Origin: CAVVEQ01 sp963804865
Lineage (GTDB): Bacteria; Chloroflexota; Anaerolineae; Anaerolineales; Anaerolineaceae
Assembly: GCA_963804865.1 (NCBI GenBank)
Contig: CAWDSH010000001.1
Location: 1,488,001 to 1,552,000 of the forward strand
DNA: 64,000 nt
Reading direction: 5' to 3'
The position numbers and the translations under genes are program-made. The notes below the pieces were generated by a model. The model was not told the DNA's origin and made no database searches. It was given only the letters and a program-made list of their open reading frames with translations. Positions 18,989 to 29,500 of this stretch are shown one piece after another. Position 1 is the stretch's first letter, and every line of letters begins with the position of its first letter.

Positions 18989-19838
18989 TCAACCCTGGGA
19001 TTCAATGATCATGGATTGGATCATCGCGTCCAATTTGGTGATATCAGGAATGAAGCTCTCCAATGGCTGTGCGTTCAATCCTGTTGTAGTTGAGGAAAGG
19101 TATTCGGTAAAATTATCGACAAAAGCCTGGAAATCATCGTTTGGAACCAATCCTTCCGCTGGCAGGCTGGCATGCCCAACTGGAAACTGGGCAGTGATTA
19201 AATAGCCACCGTCGGAGCTGATGCCTTGAAAAGTGTAATACAGGGTATCGTTGGCCACCGCCATAAATCCCTGGGCATGCTGCGTCAAATAACGGATACC
19301 GTTCGCGTTCGGTAATGCCAGGTACGCGTCCTGGATATGGAACATCTGCTGGGCATTGGGGATCGGCATGAAGGGCAGTTCATCCATCGAGGCGAGGTCT
19401 GGATGATCGATCAGAATGCGGGTCAGGCTTTCAACTTGTTCCGCGGTGCTGCTCGAAAGCTGCTTGTATTGCTCGAGCGGGTAAATGGCAATGACGCCTT
19501 GCGCGGATTTTCCCCCGGAAGTCATTTCACAATAAATCGCCGTATAAGCCGGGTGCACGTCCCAGAACTCGGTGTCCGGACCTTCAACCGCTTCAGCGAA
19601 GGATTCGGATTGTATTGAGCTGCAGATCGCAGGATCATAGGTCAGGCTGGCAGCCTCGGAGACAAAATTCGGAGCAATCAGTTGGCAATACCTCGATATC
19701 CGGGCTCTCATCCTGGGTTGCGTTTTGGATATCTGTTGGCTGAATTTCAACAACAGGCGTTCTGCCAAAGAGCTGTCCGCACCCGGCGATAAATAATATT
19801 CCCCCACAAAGAAGTACTTTCATGATCAATGTTTTCAT
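18989..19838 (-). CDS. Putative lipoprotein, frameshifted
   Basis: Secreted lipoprotein of about 282 residues with no family I recognise. The signal peptide MKTLIMKVLLCGGILFIAGC ends in a lipobox. An extra base in the AAAA run at 19664-19667 (TTTT on this strand) shifts from LPTDCSEF to VSEAASLTYDPAIC. The C-terminal half is a soluble domain with SSDGGYLITAQFPVGHASLP. The ATG at 19838 overlaps the stop of the upstream gene (TAATG), so the two are translationally coupled. Confidence 0.75.
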
Positions 19839-20842
19839 TAACGAGTCCACTCCTGTAGGATTTTCAATGCTTTCAAGGTCACCCGCTTGCTGGGTTCACC
19901 AGAATTCTCGAATTTCACCAGCATCCGGTTTGTTAAATAGTCGCCTTCTTGTTTCCAGCGCCCGGTTTCATCCTGCTTGGATTGCACCAGCTTGATGGCA
20001 TCCTGCATTCGTTCGTCCTTGATACCCAATTTTAAAAGGATCTCCAGCATTTCCAGTGCATTGGTCGTCCAAAAGGTTGGGAATCCAAAGTTCAGCCAGG
20101 CTTCCTTGGCGATCACACCTGGATGACTGCTGCGTTGATAAAGATGATGGATAAGGATAAATTCCGCCAATTCGGTGATCTTCTTTTTTGTCGTTGGCGT
20201 CCGTTTTCTCTCAGGAATTTCTGCCAGTGCTTTCAATCCCTTGACCACTCCCATCATGCAGGTATGCGGTCCCCAGCAGTTCTTGTAGTGATACGGCCAT
20301 TCCTTGGGAACGCCGCGCGCACCATCATCCGCCCTCTGGTAGGTCGTGATCCAATCAATGCCGCGCTGCACCCTGCGATCATCGATCAATCCGAATCGGA
20401 TCATGCTCCAGACCAGGTTGCCGGTTAAACAGGAACCCACCTGGTCGTGCTTTCCCCCATCCGCGGTGCCGTTGAATGCAAATCCACCTGATTGCGGGTC
20501 CTGCGACCATTGCAGCAGGAATTCACAGGCTTGCCGGATGCGCTCATCGCTGCCATCTGAGCCCATCTCTGCCAGCAGGATCACGTTCCAGACCGTGCCT
20601 TTGTATTTACCCCCCAGCATGTAAAAACTTTCCGGTTTGTACCAATATCCTCCCGGAAGCTGCTTGTTTAGGATTTTTTGGACCGGCGCGCTCGCCTTGA
20701 TCGCTTTCCGTGCTTCGATCACATCAGAATCCTTCTCTCCCTTACCAAGGAGCTCAACCAGCGTGGCGTAGCGCACCAGCGCATCTTCCGGCTCGAGAAG
20801 CCAATCCAGGACTTCCTTTGTAATCACCTTTTTTTCTCTCAT
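19838..20842 (-). CDS. Squalene-cyclase/prenyltransferase-like alpha/alpha-toroid protein
   Basis: A 334-residue protein with helical repeats of the terpene cyclase and prenyltransferase beta-subunit type (GGFAFNGTADGGKHD, SCLTGNLVWSMIRFGLIDD, WGPHTCMMGVVKGLKALAEI). Cys and His residues resemble a metal or substrate pocket, but the DxDD motif of squalene-hopene cyclase is absent. Databases often mislabel such proteins as nitrogen-fixation NifH-like. The function is unknown. It is coupled to the downstream lipoprotein. Confidence 0.75.
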   Translation of the reverse strand: MREKKVITKEVLDWLLEPEDALVRYATLVELLGKGEKDSDVIEARKAIKASAPVQKILNKQLPGGYWYKPESFYMLGGKYKGTVWNVILLAEMGSDGSDERIRQACEFLLQWSQDPQSGGFAFNGTADGGKHDQVGSCLTGNLVWSMIRFGLIDDRRVQRGIDWITTYQRADDGARGVPKEWPYHYKNCWGPHTCMMGVVKGLKALAEIPERKRTPTTKKKITELAEFILIHHLYQRSSHPGVIAKEAWLNFGFPTFWTTNALEMLEILLKLGIKDERMQDAIKLVQSKQDETGRWKQEGDYLTNRMLVKFENSGEPSKRVTLKALKILQEWTR

Positions 20843-20973
20843 GCTTCCCTCTGTGTTCTATCAATAATCAATCAAGTATAGTGACCTACTTTCTCTTAAT
20901 GCAACAAGAAGGATGAAATAAAAAATGCTGGCTTCAAGTATGATTTATTACGTGGACCTGCAAACAAGTATCT

Positions 20974-21891
20974 TTATTCGCGGTCGATATTCGCATCTTT
21001 CAGAGAAAGAGGATCTTCTACTGGTTCGATGTGTGTAACAATATTTGCTTCCGGAATCGCATTTTTGATTTGAGTTTCTATCTGATCTGCCAATTGATGA
21101 CCTTTCTGTATTGTCCATTTTCCTGGGACGAGGAGATGCACTGCCAGGAATTTCCTTGTAGCTGCCTGCCGGGATCTAAGTGCATGATAACTCACACCTT
21201 GAGTTTGAAATGAATTCAAAATGGATTTAACCATGGTGAGTTGCTCTTGTGGAATTGATATATCCATAAGTCCTCGGCCTGAATGAACTAAAAGGCGATA
21301 ACCGGTAAAGACAATATTTCCAGCCACCAACAACGCGATAATTGGATCAAGGCGTGTAAATCCGGTAAACCAATCCAGAACAATCCCGATAAGCACACCA
21401 CCGGTGGTCCACACATCTGTCATTAAATGGCGTGCATCTGCTTCTAATATAATTGAGTTATTCCGTCGTCCAACTCGCTTTAATACTAAAGCTACTCCTA
21501 AATTAATAAGGGAAGCAATGACCGAGATCGCCAGACCAAGGCCGATTCGCTCAAGAGGTAAGGGATTTATAAGACGCGGCACAGCGCTAACGATTATTCC
21601 AACGGCTGCCAGCAAGATCATCCCTCCTTCAAAGCCACTGGCAAAGTATTCTACTTTGGAATACCCAAAAGTAAACTCATCATTTGGAGGTCGACTTACC
21701 AAACGGAGCGCTTGCAGAGCCACGATCGCTGCTGCAAGGTTTATCGTAGATTCAAGCGCATCCGAAAGCAGTCCGATGGAATCTGTAAGATAATATGCCA
21801 TTCCTTTTAAAAGGATCGTAATAATGGCGGCAGCGATCGACAGCCAAGCATACCGTGTGAGGGGAAAGGTCTGATTTTGTGGTTTTCCCAT
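20974..21891 (-). CDS. Cation diffusion facilitator (CDF) metal transporter
   Basis: Zn2+/Fe2+/Mn2+:H+ antiporter family, 305 residues with six membrane helices and a cytoplasmic C-terminal dimer domain. The metal site is LLSDALEST in TM2 and DARHLMTDVWT in TM5, and the tail includes a VHLLVPG ferredoxin-like strand. The metal cannot be assigned. Base composition is visibly AT-richer than in neighbouring genes, which may mean transfer. A perfect palindrome ATGTATACAT lies 16 bases before the start. Confidence 0.9.
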   Translation of the reverse strand: MGKPQNQTFPLTRYAWLSIAAAIITILLKGMAYYLTDSIGLLSDALESTINLAAAIVALQALRLVSRPPNDEFTFGYSKVEYFASGFEGGMILLAAVGIIVSAVPRLINPLPLERIGLGLAISVIASLINLGVALVLKRVGRRNNSIILEADARHLMTDVWTTGGVLIGIVLDWFTGFTRLDPIIALLVAGNIVFTGYRLLVHSGRGLMDISIPQEQLTMVKSILNSFQTQGVSYHALRSRQAATRKFLAVHLLVPGKWTIQKGHQLADQIETQIKNAIPEANIVTHIEPVEDPLSLKDANIDRE

Positions 21892-22178
21892 GCTTCGCTC
21901 TTTTAATATGTATACATCGCAATTCGCTAGGTTTTCTAATTCAACCGATTAAAGAGTAGAGCCTTTTTTCTCCGATTATTTTTCCACTTTTCATGGACAT
22001 TAGCTAATATATTAACTCTTTTCAGTATTTAAATTTATTTGTCTTTGAATGCTTCTCAAATCCAAGGTCTGTAATATCCCTTTGGAATTAATCATATCGT
22101 GATCTTGCCATAATTTCGGTGATTGTGGAGCAATCAGGAATTTCATGGATCTCTAAATAAATATAGGCATCTCTTCTA
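21892..22178. other. AT-rich intergenic region upstream of the CDF gene
   Basis: About 290 bases with no gene. The only structured element I see is the palindrome ATGTATACAT at 21908-21917, placed where a metal-responsive repressor could bind in front of the CDF gene. That role is a guess. Confidence 0.3.
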
Positions 22179-22550
22179 CTAGTTTTCTTTCAGCATTTCC
22201 CGGCTGGCGAGGATATCGATGCCGGTACCCAGCATATCCTCAACCACCACCTCGCCGGTGTGTATCGGTGCTTCAAGCTGAACCTTCTGCAGTGCATCCA
22301 GCAGTTCGCGGATGCGCGGTTTGGGAAAAGGTTTGGCAGTGTAGACCGGCATCAAAGGATGGATTCCACCCTTGATACGCACCGTGGTCGCCACCATGCG
22401 TCTTGGATCGGAGAGTTCGGCTTTGACGTAATCCTCACCGCGTTTGCAGCCGCAGTTATCGACCTTGAGAACTGTCGTTCCTTCCCGGGTCACGTCCAGC
22501 CGGCAGCCCTTCGGGCAGGTGATGCAAATGACTTTGCTCGTTTCAGGCAT
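22179..22550 (-). CDS. DUF1667 domain protein, third gene of the flavoprotein operon
   Basis: A 123-residue protein. The N-terminal CITCPKGCRLDV and NCGCKRGEDYVKAE supply four or five Cys, probably for an Fe-S cluster or zinc. The family regularly follows GlpA-like and GlpB-like flavoproteins and may stand in for the Fe-S partner subunit. It starts 15 bases after the GlpB-like gene ends. Confidence 0.88.
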   Translation of the reverse strand: MPETSKVICITCPKGCRLDVTREGTTVLKVDNCGCKRGEDYVKAELSDPRRMVATTVRIKGGIHPLMPVYTAKPFPKPRIRELLDALQKVQLEAPIHTGEVVVEDMLGTGIDILASREMLKEN

Positions 22551-22565
22551 GTTTCCTCAACTCGT

Positions 22566-23843
22566 TTATCGTTTAACCACCGCAACGGTCAGTTCCGAAG
22601 CGGTAAGGACTTCATCATAGGCTTTCACCGGCAGGGTCACGGTGATCATCTCTCCCGGTCTTGCGTAGCGTTCGGCTTTACGCGTCACCAGGGTATTCCC
22701 CTTGCGCACTTCCACCCACACCGGCTCTTCCACTGGCTGCTTCACCCGCAGCTGCAGCTTGACCGGTTCTGCAGCCAGGGTCTGCTTGCAGACCAGTTGT
22801 GGGACAGCATGATGCACATTCTCCCCCGCAATCACCGGGACGCGGTCAAAGGATTGCGCTTCCTTGCAGGTCGCGTATTGCGCTGCTGCCTTGCCGGCTG
22901 CCAGCCCGGCTTCGCTCACCCAATCCACCAGGTCGTAAACATGCACCACGTTCCCAGCCGCGAATACACCCGGTACGTTGGTCTCGAAGCGGTCGTCCAC
23001 CACCGGTCCAGCGGTCAGCGCATCCAGCTTCACCCCGGCTTTTCTTGAAAGCTCGTTCTCGGGGATCAAACCTACCGATAACAGCAGGGTATCGCAGGGG
23101 ATGATCTCCTCACTTCCGGGGATGGGATTCCACTTTTCATCCACCTGCACCGCCTCGATGGCTTCCACTCGATCGCCTCCGATGATACGGTTTACCGTAT
23201 GCTGAAGCTGCAGCTGGATGTCGTAATCCAGTAAACACTGTACGTAATTGCGCGTCAGCCCGGTCAGGAACGGCATCACTTCCAGAACGCGCTCCACCTT
23301 TGCGCCTTCGAAGGTGAGCCGGCGCGCCATGATCATGCCGATATCCCCGGAGCCGAGGATGACGAATCGTTTTCCGGGCATGTATCCTTCCACGTTCACC
23401 CAGCGCTGCGCGGTCCCCGCGGTGTAGACTCCCGCTGGCCGTGTGCCGGGCAGGCGCACCTGCCCGCGAGTCCGCTCGCGGCATCCCATCGCCAGCACCA
23501 GCGCGCCCGCCTGGATATCCGCCACACCCGATCGTTTGCTGGTCGCATAGATCCTTCGTTGAGAGGTGATATCCAGTACCATCGTATCCAGCAGGAATTC
23601 CACGCCCAGCGACCGCGCCTCATCGATATATCTCTGCGCGTAGCTGGGACCCGGCAGGTCCTGCTTGAGAATCTCCAAACCAAAACCGTTGTGGATGCAC
23701 TGCAGCAGGATGCCCCCCGGTTCCAAGTCGCGTTCTATGATCAAGACCCTGTCAGCACCATTCTTCCTGGCAGAAATGGCGGATGCCAGCCCGCCCGGGC
23801 CGGAACCAATGACCACCACGTCATAATTATCCCTGGCAGCCAT
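22566..23843 (-). CDS. FAD/NAD(P)-dependent oxidoreductase (GlpB-like)
   Basis: A 425-residue pyridine nucleotide-disulfide-type flavoprotein. The FAD motif is VVVIGSGPGGLASAISARKNGA, then GCRERTRG, the NAD-binding FVILGSGDIGMIMARRL, and the second FAD site PGVFAAGNVVHVYD. It lacks the CxxxxC redox disulfide. It is the middle gene of a three-gene operon; only one base separates it from the upstream GlpA-like gene. It probably passes electrons from the glycerol-3-phosphate or related dehydrogenase. Confidence 0.9.
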   Translation of the reverse strand: MAARDNYDVVVIGSGPGGLASAISARKNGADRVLIIERDLEPGGILLQCIHNGFGLEILKQDLPGPSYAQRYIDEARSLGVEFLLDTMVLDITSQRRIYATSKRSGVADIQAGALVLAMGCRERTRGQVRLPGTRPAGVYTAGTAQRWVNVEGYMPGKRFVILGSGDIGMIMARRLTFEGAKVERVLEVMPFLTGLTRNYVQCLLDYDIQLQLQHTVNRIIGGDRVEAIEAVQVDEKWNPIPGSEEIIPCDTLLLSVGLIPENELSRKAGVKLDALTAGPVVDDRFETNVPGVFAAGNVVHVYDLVDWVSEAGLAAGKAAAQYATCKEAQSFDRVPVIAGENVHHAVPQLVCKQTLAAEPVKLQLRVKQPVEEPVWVEVRKGNTLVTRKAERYARPGEMITVTLPVKAYDEVLTASELTVAVVKR

Positions 23844-23844
23844 A

Positions 23845-25341
23845 TCAGCCCTCCCCCCCGAACATGCCCGGTTTGGTCGTCCCGGCTAGAAATTCCGATC
23901 CGGTACCTTTTTTGGTTACTTCAAGTTCAGGGATTCCCAACTCCCGTGAAAGAAGAGCTACCACGCGCGGCATGTCGAATCCGCCCAGGCACCTCCCGGT
24001 GCCCAGCCAGGTGCGGCGTTTGATGGCATCATAAGTGCGTGCCGGCAGGGGCGCATGGATCTCTGCCACAATTTCGCCTTCGGTCACTGTTTCGCAGCGG
24101 CAGACCACCCTTCCGTAACGCGGATCAAGGGAGATTAATGCCACCTGCTCCTCACGCGATAGATCCCTGAAGCGTGGTCGCGGTTTACGGATCGGGTTCC
24201 AATCCGCCTTCTCCTCTAGTTTTTCTCCTGCATCCCGCAGCAGATCGACCACTCGCAGCGCGATCGCCGGGGCGGACGTTAATCCGGGGGATTCGATTCC
24301 CCCCAGGTTGACCAATCCCTGAACCGACTTGGGGATCTCGATGATGAAATCATGATCGTAGCTCACGCCCGGCGTTTCGCAGGGCGCATTGCCATAAGCG
24401 CGCAAGCCTGCAAATAACGAGATCACCGGGCGCAGCGTGATGGAAGGGATCAGCTTTCGCGCACCGTTATAAACTTCTTCCAGTCCTTCTCTTGTTGCCG
24501 AGCGGTCGTTCTTGTCATCGACCACATTGGCGTTGGGACCCATGATCACGTTGCCGTGGGTGGTCCCGGTCACCAGGATGCCTTTTCCTGCCTCGGAAGG
24601 GACGGGGAAGAAACACGGACCCAGCTGGAAATCGGCTTTGTCCAGCACGTAGTACTCGCCGCGCCGGGGTTGGATCTTAAATTCCGGGCGTACACCTGCC
24701 TTGTGCATCACCTCATCAGCAAATAATCCGGCAGCATTCACCACCCACCTGCACTGGAAATCGCCCCGGTTGGTGTGGATGCCGGTGATCCGCTTGCCCT
24801 CCATGAGAAAATCCAGGAATTCGGTTTCCAGCATCACTTCAACACCGTTCTGGATGGCGTTCTCGCATGGGGCGATGGCAGCGTTGAAAGTATCGCAGGT
24901 TCCGGCTGTAGGTGCCCACATCGCTGCGCTCACCTGGGGATTGAGCAGCGGCTCGCGTCTTAGCGTTTCTTCCCCGGAAAGCATCTCCAATCCGGGCACG
25001 CCGTTCTTCCTGCCCTGCTCCATCAGTTTTTCCAGTGCGGGTATTTCCTTCGCGCCGATCGCCACCACGTAATCCCCGCGCCGCTCAAAAGCAAAGCCAA
25101 GCTCTTGCGAGAGCTGCGTATACATCGCGTTGCCCTGCACATTCATCTGCGCCTTGAGTGATCCGGGCACCGGGTCATAGCCGGCATGGATGAGGGCGGA
25201 ATTTCCCGCTGTCGTGCCCATGCAGATATCGGTTTCCTTTTCGATGAGCAGGATGGAGAGTTTATATTTTGAAAGGAAACGCGCCGTCATCGCTCCAACA
25301 ATCCCCCCGCCGATGATGATCACGTCGTAATGTTTGGTCAT
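23845..25341 (-). CDS. FAD-dependent glycerol-3-phosphate dehydrogenase-like protein (GlpA/LhgO type) with BFD-like domain
   Basis: A 498-residue DAO-fold oxidoreductase. It starts VIIIGGGIVGAMTARFLSKY (FAD) and contains GTTAGNSALIHAGYD and NLGGIESPGLTSAPAIA. The C-terminal BFD-like [2Fe-2S] region has CRCETVTEGEI and GTGRCLGGF, but the expected fourth Cys (GGFC) is Asp. GGAG precedes the start by five bases. The likely substrate is glycerol-3-phosphate or a 2-hydroxyacid. Confidence 0.88.
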   Translation of the reverse strand: MTKHYDVIIIGGGIVGAMTARFLSKYKLSILLIEKETDICMGTTAGNSALIHAGYDPVPGSLKAQMNVQGNAMYTQLSQELGFAFERRGDYVVAIGAKEIPALEKLMEQGRKNGVPGLEMLSGEETLRREPLLNPQVSAAMWAPTAGTCDTFNAAIAPCENAIQNGVEVMLETEFLDFLMEGKRITGIHTNRGDFQCRWVVNAAGLFADEVMHKAGVRPEFKIQPRRGEYYVLDKADFQLGPCFFPVPSEAGKGILVTGTTHGNVIMGPNANVVDDKNDRSATREGLEEVYNGARKLIPSITLRPVISLFAGLRAYGNAPCETPGVSYDHDFIIEIPKSVQGLVNLGGIESPGLTSAPAIALRVVDLLRDAGEKLEEKADWNPIRKPRPRFRDLSREEQVALISLDPRYGRVVCRCETVTEGEIVAEIHAPLPARTYDAIKRRTWLGTGRCLGGFDMPRVVALLSRELGIPELEVTKKGTGSEFLAGTTKPGMFGGEG

Positions 25342-25486
25342 GCGTGCTCCATGTGCAAGTGGTCAGACTCGGTCAATTATAACTGCTAGACAAGAGGAGG
25401 GCAAATTTTGAATCCAAACCCGGTTTTCCGGGCAAAGTTATTTGATTTTTCGTGTTATTATCCAGGTTTCGTCGAAGAGGATTGAC

Positions 25487-26482
25487 ATGAACCTTTTAAA
25501 ACGTGCCGTGATCCTGTTGTTTGTCTTGAACCTCCTGGTGCCTGCGGGTATTGCTTACGCCCAGGATGGTACCGCAACCCCTACCCTGACCCCCCCTGGA
25601 ACGCCCGTAACGCCGCAGGGTATCATCGATGCTTTCAACGCGATCCGCAGTCACTACAATATGCGCAGCCTGGTCGTGGATCCCATCCTGGTCGGGCTTG
25701 CCCAGCAAACTGCAGATATCATGGCGATCAATGGCATGTCCGGTCATATCGGGGATGTCCGCGGGAGGGCGATTGCCGCCGGTTACGGCGCCGGTGATCT
25801 CCCCTGGCTCACCGAGAATTTCGCCATCGGTCCCATGAGTCTCGAAGAGCTGATGCTTTCGTGGTCGGATGCCGATCACATGCGCGGGGCAAACAACGCC
25901 TGGTACGCCCATGTCGGCGTGGGCATTGCTGAATATGGTGGCGACGTTTATTACGTGATGATCGCCGGTTATACCAGCAACCGTATCTACAAACCCGGTG
26001 CGACCGCCATGCCCGGTGTCTCCCTCACCCCGCCCATCTCGCAGGTCATGTACCCGGTGATCAAAGTCACTCCTGGCGAAGATGGCAGGGTGACCCACAC
26101 CGTGCAGCACGGGCAGACCCTCTGGGCGATCGCCATCGCCTATGACACCCACATCGTCGATATCCAGCGCGCCAATGATTTTGCTTCCGATGATCAAACC
26201 ATTTATGAGGGACAAAAGCTGATCATCCCATGTGAATTAACATTGCCCACACCTACAATAACTGAAAATGCCGAGCTGGCAGCGCTCACCGGTACCGCGG
26301 CTCGCCGTGCCACCAAGTTGGCTGGCTTCACCCCTGCCCCCACCCTTGCAACAACAATCGCCCCGGAAAAGGATGCTGAGGCAGGTGGGGAGCAGACCTT
26401 GGTCATCGTTGCTGTCCTCGCAGCGCTCGGTTTGCTGGTTTTCGGATGGTTTACCGGGCGGGAAAAACCTCCCAAAAAATAA
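25487..26482 (+). CDS. Secreted CAP (SCP-like) domain protein with LysM and C-terminal anchor
   Basis: A 331-residue cell-surface protein. A signal peptide ends near GIAYAQ, then comes a Thr/Pro linker. The CAP domain follows, with IRSHYNMRSLVVDP, NGMSGHIGD and the His/Glu cavity residues. A LysM module (HTVQHGQTLWAIAIAYD to LIIPC) binds peptidoglycan. The C-terminus has one membrane helix, VAVLAALGLLVFGWF, before a Lys-rich tail. ATG 25487 has AAGAGG before it. The role is unknown. Confidence 0.88.
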   Translation: MNLLKRAVILLFVLNLLVPAGIAYAQDGTATPTLTPPGTPVTPQGIIDAFNAIRSHYNMRSLVVDPILVGLAQQTADIMAINGMSGHIGDVRGRAIAAGYGAGDLPWLTENFAIGPMSLEELMLSWSDADHMRGANNAWYAHVGVGIAEYGGDVYYVMIAGYTSNRIYKPGATAMPGVSLTPPISQVMYPVIKVTPGEDGRVTHTVQHGQTLWAIAIAYDTHIVDIQRANDFASDDQTIYEGQKLIIPCELTLPTPTITENAELAALTGTAARRATKLAGFTPAPTLATTIAPEKDAEAGGEQTLVIVAVLAALGLLVFGWFTGREKPPKK

Positions 26483-26485
26483 AAA

Positions 26486-26507
26486 TGGGCAACCAAATGG
26501 TTGCCCA
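26486..26507 (-). terminator. Minus-strand terminator of glyQS
   Basis: TGGGCAACC / GGTTGCCCA, a 9-bp stem with an AAAT loop. Read on the minus strand it runs into TTTTTATTTTTTGG. It lies just after the convergent CAP gene and may serve both. Confidence 0.85.
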
Positions 26508-26545
26508 AAATTCAATTAGTTCCCCTTTGCCTCAATGTCAAAGCA

Positions 26546-29500
26546 CTAGAATCCATCGAGCTGGCTGAAATCTGCCACCCCTTCCGCGAGTGCTGCGATG
26601 CGCTGAAGCAGACCCAGCCGGTTTGCACGCACCTGCCTGTCCTCAGCCATGACCAGCACCTTGTCAAAGAACTCATTGACCACCCCGATGATCGGTAGAA
26701 AAGTTTTCAATAGATCATTGGCTGAACCTGGTTTGCGTGGTCTCTTCTCCATCTCGGAAAATGCCTTGTTCAACTCGATCTCCGCGGGTTCATAGAGCAA
26801 TTTTTCGTTAAATGGGTGGCGTTCAGGCTGGTCGCGGGTGATGCGCACACAGCGGGCAAAAGCTGGCAGGATATCTCGCCAATCCGGACGTCCCACCCAT
26901 TCGGTTAGTTCTTTCACCGCTCGCAAGGCGCGTGCCGGGTTGCCGCCTTGCTCTTTCAAAACGGCTGCAACGACATCGAATTTATATCCCTGATCAAGAA
27001 GAGTGTTCTGCAGCCGCCCGGTGATGAATTCCTTGCAGGCGAGCAGGCTCTCATCCCCGGCGAGCATTGCCAACCCGGTCGCTGCCATGAATAATCCGCG
27101 CTGCACTTCAAAATCCAGGTCCCAGTCGATCAATTCCTGAACCAGTCCCAGCGCCGCGCGCCGCTGCGCAAAGGGATCCTTCGTCCCGCTCGGTGCCAGT
27201 CCTACCCCGAACAAACCGGCGAGGGTATCCAGCCGGTCTGCGATACTGATCGCCAGCGCGGCTTTCGTGTGAGGAGATTCATCGCCGCTGAACCGCGGCA
27301 GGTAATGCTCGTAAATTGCCTGCGCTACCGCTTCATTTTCACCGGAATGCAGCGCGTAATATTTGCCCATGATCCCCTGCAGCGAGGTCATCTCCACTAC
27401 CATTTTGCTTACAAGGTCAGCCTTGCAGAGCATGGCGGCCCGCAGGGAAGTCTCTTTTTCCTTCTCGTCCATCCCTAAAGGTTCCACCAGCTCGCTCACC
27501 AGGCGTTCAATGCGCCGGCTTTTATCCAGCATGGAACCGAGCTTCACCTGGAAGGTCAGGGTTGCCAGCTTGGGCAGTAAATCTTCCAGCTTGTGCTGCA
27601 GGTCCTGCTTGATGAAGAAATCGGCATCGGCGAAACGGGCGGTGATCACCTGCTGGTTGCCATCCGCCACCACTTCCTCATGCTCGCCGTCCCCGTTGCG
27701 AACCACGACGAAATTGGGTAACAGCGTCCCATCCGGCTTGCGCAGGGTGAAATACCGCTGGTGTTTTTCCATCACCGAGACCAGCACATCATCCGGGAGT
27801 CGCAGGAAAGCGGGATCGAAGCTGCCCAGCAGCGCCTTCGGTGCTTCCACCAGGTGGGCAACCTCCGCCAGGATGCTCTCTGAGATGACTGCCTCTCCCC
27901 CGGCTTTCACCACAACCTTCTTGACCTGTTCCGCAATGGCATCCTTGCGTTTCGCTTCATCCAGCACGATCCCCTGCTTTTCCAGGGCTTTGAAGTAATC
28001 AGCGCTGTCCTTGACTGTGAATTCTTCCGGCTGCCGGGTGCGCAGTCCGCGGGTCATATTTCCGGAATTTAACCCGGCATAAGAGAAAGGCACGACTGTA
28101 TCGCCATACAGCGCCAGCAGCCAGCGGACAGGCCGCGAGAATGCCATGTTGGATTTGTTCCAGCGCATTGCTTTGTCGAATTTGATCGCTGCCAGCAGGT
28201 TGGCAACACTTCCGCCAGCACATCTGACCGTTTTACGACCTGCTTCGTGGACTTCAGCGACGACGTATTTGCCGCCATCGATCTCTTTTATCTTTCAATT
28301 TGATCCGCGCTCAGACCTTTGCTTTTCGCAAATCCTCTACCTGCCGGAGTTAATTTGCCATCCGCGCCAAATGCCCGTTCCGCCGGTGGACCCTTGACAG
28401 TGGAGGTACGGTCAGGTTGCGCAGCAGCCAGATCTTCAACCAATACCACCAGTCGTCGTAGGCGTTCCCATAACCGAGAGTTTCCCATGCGCCAATCTGA
28501 GTTGATCCAGGATCATCGGTATTGACGATCTTTCAATTGCTTGAGCTGCCGCATCCAGGTCGTCCTACCGGGAGTTCTTCCGTGCCAATCTCCAGTAGGA
28601 AATGATTCGCATCGGGTTTATTTGTGGATGGACCGGTTGTCACCTTGCTCTGCGCAACGACCTTTTGCTTCTCCCGGTCGTTGCTTCTTTCCGCCAGGGG
28701 AATTCCAAGCTTTTCTCTTTCAGCAATATAAGCCTCGGAGACCCGCCTGGAAAGATCGCGCATGCGTCCAAAGAGCGCCTGTCTTTCAGTCACTCCCACC
28801 GCCCCGCGCGTATCCAGGATATTGAAGGTCTGCGAGCACTTTAAGATGTAATCATACGCTGGCAGGATGAGGCCTTTCTCCAGCGCACTGTTGGCTTCCT
28901 CTATATAGAGCGTATACAGTTTTTGCATGCGTTCGATATCCGCATCTTCAAAATAGTACTTGCTGTGTTCCTGTTCACCTTGCAGGTTCACATCACCGTA
29001 GGTGCGGTCGTCGGTCCAGCGGATTTCGCGGAAATTGCGCACCCGCTGCAGCGGCATGGCGATGCGCTCCAACCCGTAGGTGATCTCCACTGAGACCGGG
29101 TCGAGTACCTGCCCGCCGCATTGCTGAAAATAAGTGAATTGGGTGATCTCCTGTCCATCCAGCCAGACCTCCCAGCCCAATCCCCAGGCACCCAGCGCCG
29201 GTGATTCCCAGTTGTCTTCCACGAAGCGGATATCGTGCCGGTGGGGATCGATGCCGATGGCTTCCAGGGATTTCAGATATATCTCCTGGGGATTTCCGGG
29301 ATCCGGTTTGAGGATCACCTGGTACTGGTAATGCTGCTGTAGCCGGTTGGGGTTTTCACCATAACGCCCGTCATCCGGTCGTACCGAGGGTTCCACGTAT
29401 GCCACGTTCCAGGGCTCCGGCCCCAGCACGCGCAAAAAAGTCGCCGGGTTGTAAGTCCCCGCGCCCACCTGGGAATAGTAAGGCTGCCAGATCAGGCAGC

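Noticed and set aside
22260..23048. Plus-strand frame of 262 codons opposite the DUF1667 and GlpB-like genes
   Set aside because: Antisense to clear flavoprotein motifs; no ribosome site.
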